DNA of 61,466 nucleotides from Comamonas sp. SCN 65-56 (GTDB lineage: Bacteria; Pseudomonadota; Gammaproteobacteria; Burkholderiales; Burkholderiaceae_C), in contig NZ_MEDS01000013.1 of NCBI RefSeq assembly GCF_001724135.1, positions 1-61,466 on the forward strand. The letters are read 5' to 3'. Shown here piece by piece: positions 25,246 through 32,828 of the stretch; within the stretch, counting starts at the first letter, position 1; each line of letters opens with the position of its first letter. Position numbers and translations under genes: made by a program. Under the pieces are notes generated by a model, which was given only the letters and a program-made list of their open reading frames with translations, was not told where the DNA came from and ran no database searches.

Positions 25246-26631
25246 TCAGAGAATTTTGGAAAACTGCGCCCGACTTTCCTTGGCCTGCAGGTAATGGTCG
25301 AACACCATGGCAATGCCGCGCACGAAGAACCAGCCCAGCGGCGTGACCTCGATCGCATCCGCGCTCAGATGCACCAGACCATCGTCGTGCATCGCGCGCA
25401 GGCGCGCCAGCTCGGGCGCAAAGGTGGCGCGAAAGTCGATCAGGTACGCCGACTCGATGGATTCAAACTGCACGCTGCCCTGGCACATCAGCGCGTTGAT
25501 GACGGCGCGGCGCAGCAGGTCGTCGCGCGACAGCGCCACGCCGCGCACGATGGGCAGGTGGCCGTGGTCCAGCAGGTCCTGGTACTGCAGCAGATCCTTG
25601 GCGTTCTGGCTGTAGGTGGCGCCCACCTTGCCGATGGCGGAATTGCCGAGCGAGATCAGGTCGGCGTCGGGCTGCGTGCTGTAGCCCTGGAAATTGCGGT
25701 GCAAACGGCCCTGGCGCTTGGCCACCGCGAGCGAGTCATTGGGCAGCGCGAAGTGGTCCATGCCGACGTAGACATAGCCCGCGGCCTCGAACGCGGCGAT
25801 GGAGTGCGACAGCATCGCAATCTTGTGCTGGGCCACCGGGATGTCGGCGGTGCGGATATGGCGCTGCGATTTCACGCGCGCCGGCAGGTGGGCATAGCCG
25901 TAGAGCGCGATGCGATCGGGCCGCAGCTCGGCCACCTGGGCGATGGTGTGAGCGAACGATTCGGGGGTCTGCCTGGGCAGGCCGTAGATCAGATCGACGT
26001 TGATCGAATCAAACCCGATCGTGCGCGCCGCATCCACGAGCGCGAACACCTGCTCGGCCGGTTGCACGCGGTGGACCGCCTTCTGCACCTCGGGGTCGAA
26101 ATCCTGCACGCCGAAGCTCAGGCGGTTGAAGCCCAGCGCCTTGATGACGGCCAAGCGCTCGGCGCTGATGGTGCGCGGGTCGATTTCGATCGAATACTCG
26201 CCCTTGGGTGCGAACGCAAAGTGCTGGCGCAGCATGTCCATCAGGCCGGTGAGCTCCGCGTCATTCAAAAACGTGGGCGTGCCGCCGCCAAAGTGCAACT
26301 GGCTCACCGGCTGGCCGGCGCCGCCCAGGTGCCTGACGTGCAGATCGAGTTCGCGCTCGACATAGCCCAGGTAGGGCGCGGCGCGCTCGTGGTGCTTGGT
26401 GATGATCTTGTTGCAGGCGCAGTAATAGCACAGCGATTCGCAAAACGGCAGGTGCACGTAAAGCGAGAGTGGCTGGCTGGCGGTGCTGGAGCCCACCCCA
26501 CGCTGGCGCAGCGCCTGCAGATAATCGTCCTCGCCGAAGGCCTCGACAAAACGATCGGCCGTCGGGTAGGAGGTATAGCGCGGTCCGGGGACATCGAAGC
26601 GCTGGATCAACTCGGGGGTAATCATCGGCAT
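25246..26631 (-). CDS. hemN: Oxygen-independent coproporphyrinogen III oxidase HemN
   Basis: A 461-aa radical-SAM enzyme that makes protoporphyrinogen IX without oxygen. The cluster motif is CESLCYYC (Cys64, Cys68, Cys71), with HFGGGTPTFL, SFGVQDFD and YGYAHLPARVKSQR as HemN signatures. Full length. It is divergent from an fnr-type gene, with a perfect FNR box centred about 46 bp upstream of its start, so anaerobic induction is expected. Confidence 0.96.
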   Translation of the reverse strand: MPMITPELIQRFDVPGPRYTSYPTADRFVEAFGEDDYLQALRQRGVGSSTASQPLSLYVHLPFCESLCYYCACNKIITKHHERAAPYLGYVERELDLHVRHLGGAGQPVSQLHFGGGTPTFLNDAELTGLMDMLRQHFAFAPKGEYSIEIDPRTISAERLAVIKALGFNRLSFGVQDFDPEVQKAVHRVQPAEQVFALVDAARTIGFDSINVDLIYGLPRQTPESFAHTIAQVAELRPDRIALYGYAHLPARVKSQRHIRTADIPVAQHKIAMLSHSIAAFEAAGYVYVGMDHFALPNDSLAVAKRQGRLHRNFQGYSTQPDADLISLGNSAIGKVGATYSQNAKDLLQYQDLLDHGHLPIVRGVALSRDDLLRRAVINALMCQGSVQFESIESAYLIDFRATFAPELARLRAMHDDGLVHLSADAIEVTPLGWFFVRGIAMVFDHYLQAKESRAQFSKIL

Positions 26632-26669
26632 GGTCAGCGCTACTGTCGTTCGCCGGGCATGCGGTGTCC

Positions 26670-26683
26670 TTGATCGGTATCAA
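26670..26683. promoter_or_regulatory. FNR/ANR binding box between hemN and fnr
   Basis: TTGAT-CGGT-ATCAA is an exact match to the FNR consensus TTGAT-N4-ATCAA. It is centred about 46 bp before hemN and 61 bp before fnr and could activate hemN while autoregulating fnr. Confidence 0.85.
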
Positions 26684-26737
26684 GATTGCTGCGTCCTTGC
26701 CTAGAATGACCCCCTACGCCACGACTGAGCCCACGCC

Positions 26738-27454
26738 ATGCCCCATCGCGCCCTCCAGATCGCCTGCTCGCGCTGCAGCCTGCGTGAGCTGTGCATGCCG
26801 GTTGACGTAACCGCCGCCGACATGGAGCGCCTGGACACCCTGGTCACCACCCGCCAGCGCGTGAAGAAGGGCGAGGCGCTGTATTCGCGCGGCGAACGCT
26901 TCAGCGGGCTCTACGCCATACGCTCGGGCTTCTTCAAGACCCGCATCACCACGCACGACGGGCGCGAGCAGGTGACCGGCTTTCAGATGGCGGGCGAGAT
27001 CATGGGGCTCGATGGCATCGTCTCGGACGAGCACACCTGCGATGCGCTGGCGCTGGAAGACGCCGAGGTCTGCGAGATGCCTTACGACCGCATCGAATCG
27101 CTCTCGCACGAAGTGCCGGCGCTGCAAACCCACGTGCACAAGATCATGAGCCGCGAGATCGTGCGCGAGCATGGCGTGATGCTGCTGCTGGGCAGCATGC
27201 GCGCGGAAGAGCGCGTCGCCTCCTTCCTGCTGAACCTGCTGCAGCGTCTGCATGCACGCGGTTTCTCCGAGGCCGAGCTGGTGCTGCGCATGACGCGCGA
27301 GGAAATCGGCAGCTACCTCGGCCTGACGCTGGAGACGGTGAGCCGCACCTTCTCGCGCTTTGCCGAGGATGGGCTGATCGAGGTCAAGCACCGGCAGGTG
27401 CGCATCGTCGACGGCGCGGGGCTGCACGCCATCGTCAACAGCGGCGCACGCTGA
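26738..27454 (+). CDS. fnr: FNR/ANR-type oxygen-sensing transcription regulator
   Basis: A 238-aa CRP/FNR regulator with a 4Fe-4S oxygen sensor: Cys10, Cys13, Cys19 in ACSRCSLRELC and Cys112 in VCEMP match the four FNR cluster ligands. The HTH recognition helix ETVSRTFSRF has the E-x-x-S-R residues that read TTGAT. Full length and intact. A 164-bp hairpin element begins 12 bp after the stop. Confidence 0.95.
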   Translation: MPHRALQIACSRCSLRELCMPVDVTAADMERLDTLVTTRQRVKKGEALYSRGERFSGLYAIRSGFFKTRITTHDGREQVTGFQMAGEIMGLDGIVSDEHTCDALALEDAEVCEMPYDRIESLSHEVPALQTHVHKIMSREIVREHGVMLLLGSMRAEERVASFLLNLLQRLHARGFSEAELVLRMTREEIGSYLGLTLETVSRTFSRFAEDGLIEVKHRQVRIVDGAGLHAIVNSGAR

Positions 27455-27465
27455 TGGGTGGCTTC

Positions 27466-27629
27466 AAGGCGACGCTGAACAAATCCTCGCGCGTCGCGCA
27501 TCCCTGCTTTGGGCGGTCTGCGACGTTGCAAATCCTCGCCATAGCACCGGCTATGGCTGCGGTTTGCGCCTTGCAGCCCATCCCAAACCAGGGCGCGCGC
27601 CATCGCGGAGACTTGTTCAGCGTCGCCTT
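27466..27629. mobile_element. 164-bp hairpin element with 20-bp inverted ends (MITE candidate)
   Basis: Ends AAGGCGACGCTGAACAAATC (27466-27485) and its inverted copy (27610-27629) differ at one position. The element is a long imperfect palindrome whose centre (GCCATAGC-ACCG-GCTATGGC, 27538-27557) falls exactly midway between the ends. No protein is encoded; the short open frames across it are not credible. It is probably a miniature transposable or REP-like element mobilised in trans. I recall similar TTGTTCAGCG ends in other Burkholderiales but cannot check. Confidence 0.65.
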
Positions 27630-27634
27630 AATAC

Positions 27635-27698
27635 TATTTAAAAAATAGCTGTTCGCGCTTGATGAACAAGCGCAAACGCCAAATTTCATTCATATTTT
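27635..27698. repeat. Dispersed ATAGCT/GCGC repeat, copy D (overlapping the arfB 3' end)
   Basis: AAAAAATAGCTGTTCGCGC, then an inverted CGCTTG-ATGAA-CAAGCG and GCCAAATTTCATTCATATTT, is the clearest copy. It begins 5 bp after the hairpin element and covers the last codons and stop of arfB. Confidence 0.65.
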
Positions 27699-28096
27699 CC
27701 GACACTGGAGCGCTGCGCCTTGACAGCGCCGCGTTCGCGCTTGGCCTGCAGGCGTCGCTCGCGCGAGGCGCGTGTCGGGCGCGTGGCCTTGCGCGGCGGG
27801 GGCGGCGTGACAACCCGATCGACCAGCGCCTGCAGCCGTGCCAGAGCATCGAGCCGGTTGGCCGGCTGCGTGCGATAGCGCTGCGCCTTGATCACCACCT
27901 CGCCCGCATCGGTGATGCGCGCATCGCGCAAGGCCAGCAGCCGCTGTTTCACCTCATCGGGCAGTGACGACGCGGCAATGTCAAAGCGCAGATGCACCGC
28001 GCTCGATACCTTGTTGACGTTCTGCCCGCCCGCGCCCTGCGCGCGCATGGCGGTGAACCCCACCTCGCGCTCATCCACCAGCAGCATCGTTACCAT
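27686..28096 (-). CDS. arfB: Peptidyl-tRNA hydrolase ArfB (ribosome rescue)
   Basis: A 136-aa RF1-like hydrolase that frees ribosomes stalled on truncated mRNA. The GGQ motif (residues 23-25) lies in RAQGAGGQNVNKVSSA, and a basic C-terminal tail rich in Arg/Lys enters the mRNA channel, as expected. ATG 28096 has AGGAG with 6-base spacing; longer starts lie closer than a ribosome site allows. The final residues (near SVGKYE) and the stop are encoded by the dispersed repeat D, so the tail end may have been altered by it. Confidence 0.92.
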   Translation of the reverse strand: MVTMLLVDEREVGFTAMRAQGAGGQNVNKVSSAVHLRFDIAASSLPDEVKQRLLALRDARITDAGEVVIKAQRYRTQPANRLDALARLQALVDRVVTPPPPRKATRPTRASRERRLQAKRERGAVKAQRSSVGKYE

Positions 28097-28134
28097 CCGC
28101 ATCTCCTGCCATTGCCCCACGCCTGCCCCACCCC

Positions 28135-29013
28135 ATGCCCATCCTCTCACGCCGTCAGCTGGTCGGCCTCACGCTGCTGGTGCTGGCCTGGGGCATCAAC
28201 TGGCCGGTGATGAAGGTGGCGCTGCGCGAGATGGGACCGCTGTATTTTCGCGCGCTCACCATGGGTCTGGGTGCGCTCGCGCTGGCGGCCTACTTTGCCA
28301 CGCGGCGCCTGCGCCTGGTGCCGCGCGGCTGGGCCGAATGGCGCGCGGTGGCAGTGCTCGGCCTGCCCAATATCCTGGGCTGGCATGCGCTGTCCATCAT
28401 TGGTGTGGCACAGCTGCCCGCCGGGCGCGCTGCCACGCTGGGCTTCACCATGCCGGTGTGGACGGTGCTGCTTTCCGTACTTTTCTACGGTGAAAAACTC
28501 ACCGCACGGCTGGCGCTGGGTGTGGCCGCGGTGCTGGCCGGCATCACGCTGCTGCTGTGGAATGAAATCGCGCAAATCGCCGGGCGGCCCGCCGGCATCG
28601 CCTGGATGCAGGGCGCGGCCTTCTGCTGGGCGCTGGGCACCATCTGGATGCGCCGCGCGCGCCTGACGCTGCCGGCCGAGGCACTGCTGGTGTGGATGAT
28701 GCTTGCCGCTACCGCGGTACTGATTCCGCTGGCGCTGTGGCTTGACCCGCCGCAGCGCTGGAGTTTCAGCGCGCCAGTCTGGGCCAGCCTCGCCTGGGGC
28801 GTATTCATCAACTACGGTCTGGCGCAGGTGATCTGGTTCGCCCTGGTGCGCGTGCTGCCGGCCACCACCAGCGCGATGAGTGTGATGGCGGTGCCCATCA
28901 TCGGCATTCTGAGCGCGCCCCTGGTGATCGGCGAATGGCCGCACTGGCAGGACCTGGCCGCCATGGCCTGTGTGGTGGTGGCGATAGGCGCGGTACTGCT
29001 CAGGCGGGCGTAG
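28135..29013 (+). CDS. EamA/DMT-family inner-membrane transporter
   Basis: A 292-aa protein with about ten membrane segments in two EamA repeats (one ending near residue 140, one near 290). Typical signatures are AWGINWPVMKVALREMGP at the start, GVAQLPAGRAATLGFTMPVW, and PLVIGEWPHWQDLAA in the second half. The substrate is unknown (metabolite efflux is common in the family). It is divergent from arfB with only 38 bp between the starts, and overlaps the convergent hydrolase gene by 14 bp. Confidence 0.85.
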   Translation: MPILSRRQLVGLTLLVLAWGINWPVMKVALREMGPLYFRALTMGLGALALAAYFATRRLRLVPRGWAEWRAVAVLGLPNILGWHALSIIGVAQLPAGRAATLGFTMPVWTVLLSVLFYGEKLTARLALGVAAVLAGITLLLWNEIAQIAGRPAGIAWMQGAAFCWALGTIWMRRARLTLPAEALLVWMMLAATAVLIPLALWLDPPQRWSFSAPVWASLAWGVFINYGLAQVIWFALVRVLPATTSAMSVMAVPIIGILSAPLVIGEWPHWQDLAAMACVVVAIGAVLLRRA

Positions 29014-29887
29014 GCCCGCTGCCGTGTTGCGCCAGCGCGGCGCACAAGGCCTGGTCAAAGGCGCGCGGCTGCTCGTACTGCACCCAATGCCCCGCCTCGG
29101 GTATCAAAGTGAAGCTGCGGCAATCGCAGCCGGTGGCGTGCACGGCCGCCTGCAGCTCATCAAAACGACCGCGGTACAGCGCATCATGCTCGCCGTAGAT
29201 CACATGCGCCGGGCAGCGCACCTGGCGCAGCGCCTGCGCCAGGATGTCGGTATTGGACAGGCGCCGCCGCTGCATGCGGTCGCGCGCGACGTTGTGTGCA
29301 TGCAGCGCCAGGGTTGCCTCGTCGATCTGGCCCGCATCCGCCAGCATCAGCGCGGCCAAGTTGTGCCGATGCACCTGCTGCTGCGCCTGCATGCTTTCGA
29401 GATGCCGCCAGCCGCGCAGAGGGACCCGGTTGGCCCGCTGCTCGGTGAGCGCCGGCGCGCCGACGAGTACCAGCGTGCGCGAGCGCCCCGGGTGGGCCGC
29501 TTCCAGCAAGCCCGCCGTCATCGCGCCAAACGAAAACCCCACCAGATCGCAGGGCTGCGCGCCGAACAGGGTTTGCAGCGACTGGTGCAGCGGCTCTATC
29601 ACCGCGTCTACGTCCTGCCCGACGGCGCCGGAATCGCCAAACCCCGGGATATCCACCGCCCAGACCTCGCGGCCACTGGCGGCCAGCGCTTCGATGTTGC
29701 GCAGCCAGTGCGTCCAGCTGCCGCTGCCGCCATGCAGCAGCACCAGCGGCGGCAGGGTCTGCGTCGCCCGGCCCCAGACATGCCAGACAACGTCGCTTTC
29801 CCGCTCCGCCAGCGGGGTGCGGATGCAGCGCGCCTGCCGCGCCAGCCGCTGCACCGATGCAGGCGGCGTCGCAAGCTGGGTTACCAC
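29000..29887 (-). CDS. Alpha/beta hydrolase, coupled to aroQ
   Basis: A 295-aa alpha/beta-hydrolase: oxyanion region LLHGGSGSWTHW, nucleophile elbow GFSFGAM (Ser), catalytic Asp in YGEHDALY and His in EAGHWVQYE. The family includes ring-cleavage product hydrolases and esterases; the substrate cannot be told. The GTG start at 29887 overlaps the aroQ stop (GTGGTAA), implying coupling. The frame remains open upstream through aroQ, but that is not coding. Confidence 0.82.
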   Translation of the reverse strand: MVTQLATPPASVQRLARQARCIRTPLAERESDVVWHVWGRATQTLPPLVLLHGGSGSWTHWLRNIEALAASGREVWAVDIPGFGDSGAVGQDVDAVIEPLHQSLQTLFGAQPCDLVGFSFGAMTAGLLEAAHPGRSRTLVLVGAPALTEQRANRVPLRGWRHLESMQAQQQVHRHNLAALMLADAGQIDEATLALHAHNVARDRMQRRRLSNTDILAQALRQVRCPAHVIYGEHDALYRGRFDELQAAVHATGCDCRSFTLIPEAGHWVQYEQPRAFDQALCAALAQHGSGPTPA

Positions 29888-30327
29888 TGGGCGATCGCGT
29901 CGATCGCGAGTGCATAGCCCGCCACGCCCAGCCCGCAGATGACGCCACGCGCAGCGGGCGAAATCCAGGAATGGTGCCGGAAGGACTCGCGCGCAAAGAC
30001 ATTGCTGATGTGCAATTCGATCAGCGGCACGCCCGTGCCCTTGATGGCATCGAGCAGCGCCACGCTGGTGTGCGTACAAGCGCCGGCGTTGAGCACCACG
30101 CCCGCGAGCAGGCCAGCGGCGTGCTCGCGCCCGGCCTCGTGAATCCAGTCCACCAGCACGCCCTCATGGTTGCTCTGACGAAACACCATGGAAAAGCCAT
30201 GCCGCGTGCAAGCAGCCTCGCACAGCCGCTCTACATCCGAGAGCGTCTGTGCGCCATAAACCTGCGGCTCGCGCGTGCCCAGCAAGTTCAAATTGGGGCC
30301 GTTGAGGACATGGACAACACGGGACAT
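29881..30327 (-). CDS. aroQ: 3-Dehydroquinate dehydratase, type II
   Basis: A 148-aa dodecamer-forming enzyme of the shikimate pathway. VLNGPNLNLLGTREPQVYG with catalytic Tyr24, FRQSNHEG, NAGACTHTSVALLDA and ELHISNVFARE are the type II signatures. ATG 30327 is standard. Its stop overlaps the start of the hydrolase gene. Confidence 0.96.
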   Translation of the reverse strand: MSRVVHVLNGPNLNLLGTREPQVYGAQTLSDVERLCEAACTRHGFSMVFRQSNHEGVLVDWIHEAGREHAAGLLAGVVLNAGACTHTSVALLDAIKGTGVPLIELHISNVFARESFRHHSWISPAARGVICGLGVAGYALAIDAIAQW

Positions 30328-30425
30328 GGGCAGGCTTTCAGTGCGATCATCAAAGACGCCCTGCATCACGCACCGCTGGGCGGTGTGCAAGGCAGTCCCA
30401 ATTATGCGGTGGCACCCACAACGAA

Positions 30426-30447
30426 AACGGCCCCGCGCGGAGCCGTT
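30426..30447 (-). terminator. Terminator after the His-rich exported protein gene
   Basis: On the minus strand an AACGGC ... GCCGTTTTC hairpin with a GC-rich centre lies about 20 bp after the stop; the T tail is short, so strength is uncertain. Confidence 0.55.
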
Positions 30448-30467
30448 GATTCACACTGCGCCCCTGC

Positions 30468-30845
30468 TCAGCGCCAGTCGCGGCGGTGGTCGCGGCGATC
30501 GTGCCGGTGCTCCCGACGTTCGTGCCGGTGCTCCCAGCGCTCGTGGCGGCCACCCCAGTAGGGACGCTGCGGGGCATAAATCACTGGCGGGGCATAAACC
30601 ACGGGCGGCGGGGCGTAGTACGCGGGCGGTGGTGCGCGGTAGACCGGCGCGGGTGCGTAGTACGCCGGCGGTGGCGAGTAATAGACCGAGCCTGCGTTGC
30701 TTGCGCCCAGAACAACGCCGGGCACCCCGATGCCGACCGACCAAGTGACATTGTCACGTGCCAAGGCGTTGGTGGCGCCCAGCATCAAAGCCATGGCCAC
30801 CCCCGCCGAGGCTGCTGCGGCCAACCAAGTACGACGAACAGTCAT
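30468..30845 (-). CDS. Small exported Pro/Tyr-rich protein with His/Arg-rich tail
   Basis: A 125-aa protein: signal peptide (MTVRRTWLAAAASAG ... NALA), then a short domain (WSVGIGVPGVVLGASNAG), a PPPAYYAP/PPPVVYAP repeat region (about 55-95) and a tail alternating His, Arg, Glu and Asp (RHERWEHRHERREHRHDRR). ATG 30845 has GGAGAAGG upstream. Such exported proteins are common in Burkholderiales and have no known function. The tail could bind metal or an acidic polymer; this is inference. Confidence 0.78.
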   Translation of the reverse strand: MTVRRTWLAAAASAGVAMALMLGATNALARDNVTWSVGIGVPGVVLGASNAGSVYYSPPPAYYAPAPVYRAPPPAYYAPPPVVYAPPVIYAPQRPYWGGRHERWEHRHERREHRHDRRDHRRDWR

Positions 30846-31007
30846 TGCCTTCTCCTGAAAAAACGACTGGATTGCAGCCAATACCCGCATAACGCGCGAC
30901 ATGGCGCTCAGGATGGCATGCCAAGGTATTTATCTTGTGTCTGAACGTAGGCAGTCGTGTATCCGGGCGTAACCCGGAAGCTGCCAACGCCTCCTAGAAT
31001 CCCTGCC

Positions 31008-32798
31008 ATGAGTACGCCAGACACCGCACCCACGCCGCTCACGAATTTCCTGCGGCAAATCATCGAGGCCGACCTGGCCCAGGGCACGCACGCGCAAAAA
31101 CGCTGGGCCGGCACCCCCGGCGACGCGGCGCACCAGGCCACGGCGGCGGTGGACCCCGCCCGCATCCGCACGCGCTTTCCGCCCGAACCCAACGGCTACC
31201 TGCACGTCGGCCACGCCAAGAGCATCTGCCTGAACTTCGGCCTGGCGCGTGACTACGCGGGCGTGTGCCACCTGCGCTTTGACGACACCAACCCGGAAAA
31301 GGAAGACCAGGAGTACGTGGACGGCATCATCGACGCCGTGCACTGGCTGGGCTTTGACTGGAATGACCCGGACGGACACGAGAACCTGTACTTCGCCAGC
31401 CGCTATTTCGACTTCATGTACCGCGCGGCCGAGTACCTCATCGAGACCGGCCACGCCTATGTGGACGAACAAAGCGCCGAGGACATGCGCGCCAACCGCG
31501 GCGACTTCGGCAAGCCCGGCGTGAACAGCCCGTTCCGCGATCGCTCTTCCGCTGAAAATTTACAACGTTTTCGCGAGATGCGCGGCGGCCAGCATGCGGA
31601 TGGCGCCATGGTTTTGAGAGCAAAAATCGACATGGCCTCGCCCAACATCAACCTGCGCGACCCGGCGATTTACCGCATCAAGCGCGCCGAGCACCACGCC
31701 ACCGGCAACGCCTGGTGCATCTACCCGATGTACACCTTCGCGCACCCGATCGAGGATGCGCTGGAATGCATCACGCACAGCATCTGCACGCTGGAATTCG
31801 AAGACCAGCGGCCGTTTTACGACTGGCTGCTCGATCGCCTGGCAGACGGCGGCCTGATCGCCACGCCGCGCCCGCACCAATATGAATTTGCGCGACTGAA
31901 CCTGACCTACGTCGTCACCAGCAAGCGCAAGCTCAAGCACCTGGTGGACAGCGGCATCGTCAGCGGCTGGGACGACCCGCGCATGCCAACAATAGTCGGC
32001 CTGCGCCGCCGTGGCTACACGCCAACGGCGATCCGCGCATTCTGCGAGCGCATCGGCGTCACCAAGGACTATTCCTGGATCGACTACGCGACGCTGGAAG
32101 GCTGTTTGCGCGAAGACCTGGAACCGTTTGCGCACCGGGCGATGGCGGTGCTCGATCCACTCAAGCTCGTGCTCACAAACTGGGACGAGGCCATGGGCGC
32201 GGGCCACCTGGAGCCCTGCCAGCTTCCCGCCTTGCCCCACGGGGCCGGGGGCCAGACCGTGCCGCAGCGCCACTTCCTGCTCGGGCGCGAGGTGTGGATA
32301 GAGCGCGAAGACTTTGCCGAGGCGCCGCCCAAGGGCTACAAGCGCCTTTTCGTGGGCAACAAGGTGCGCCTCAAGGGGGGCTACGTGATCGAATGCACCG
32401 GCTGCGTGAAGGACGCGAGCGGCGCCATCACCGAGGTGCAGGCGCTGGTGATCCCGGAAACCAAGAGCGGCACGCCCGGCGCCGACAGCGTCAAGGCCAA
32501 GGCCGCGATCACCTGGGTGGGCGCGCACGACGGCGTGCCCGCCGAGGTGCGGCTGTACGACCGGCTCTTCACCGATGCACAGCCGGACGCGGGCGGCAAG
32601 GACTTCCTTGCGCTGCTCAACCCTGAGAGCCTGAAGACCGTCACCGCCTGGGTCGAGCCTTCATTGGCGCAGGCCCAACCCGACGACAAATTCCAGTTCG
32701 AGCGCCACGGCTACTTCGTCGCCGACCGCCACGATCACGCGAGCGACCACCTGGTGTTCAACCGCATCACCGGGCTCAAGGACTCCTGGGGCAAGTAG
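31008..32798 (+). CDS. glnS: Glutaminyl-tRNA synthetase
   Basis: A 596-aa class I synthetase. FPPEPNGYLHVGHAKS holds the HIGH motif; FDDTNPEKE, RPFYDWL and VTSKRKLKHLV (the KMSKS equivalent) follow, then the C-terminal anticodon-binding beta-barrels (from about 345). A roughly 40-residue N-terminal extension precedes the catalytic domain. ATG 31008 (MSTPDTAP) is chosen; an upstream in-frame start at 30957 is less credible. An HD-GYP-like gene follows 30 bp later. Confidence 0.96.
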   Translation: MSTPDTAPTPLTNFLRQIIEADLAQGTHAQKRWAGTPGDAAHQATAAVDPARIRTRFPPEPNGYLHVGHAKSICLNFGLARDYAGVCHLRFDDTNPEKEDQEYVDGIIDAVHWLGFDWNDPDGHENLYFASRYFDFMYRAAEYLIETGHAYVDEQSAEDMRANRGDFGKPGVNSPFRDRSSAENLQRFREMRGGQHADGAMVLRAKIDMASPNINLRDPAIYRIKRAEHHATGNAWCIYPMYTFAHPIEDALECITHSICTLEFEDQRPFYDWLLDRLADGGLIATPRPHQYEFARLNLTYVVTSKRKLKHLVDSGIVSGWDDPRMPTIVGLRRRGYTPTAIRAFCERIGVTKDYSWIDYATLEGCLREDLEPFAHRAMAVLDPLKLVLTNWDEAMGAGHLEPCQLPALPHGAGGQTVPQRHFLLGREVWIEREDFAEAPPKGYKRLFVGNKVRLKGGYVIECTGCVKDASGAITEVQALVIPETKSGTPGADSVKAKAAITWVGAHDGVPAEVRLYDRLFTDAQPDAGGKDFLALLNPESLKTVTAWVEPSLAQAQPDDKFQFERHGYFVADRHDHASDHLVFNRITGLKDSWGK

Positions 32799-32828
32799 AC
32801 TGCGGCACGACACGCATTGCACTCTGGC

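Noticed and set aside
25063..26673. 536-aa open frame opposite hemN
   Set aside because: Antisense shadow; hemN has a full radical-SAM motif set.
27313..27689. Short open frames across the hairpin element after fnr
   Set aside because: They read through an inverted repeat in both directions and show no start context or protein motif.
30957..31007. Longer N-terminus for GlnS from 30957
   Set aside because: The added residues are atypical and ATG 31008 agrees with the usual start; the upstream part lies in the promoter region.
31545..31630. Possible sixth copy of the ATAGCT repeat inside glnS
   Set aside because: The resemblance is limited to a few bases and the encoded residues match normal GlnS.
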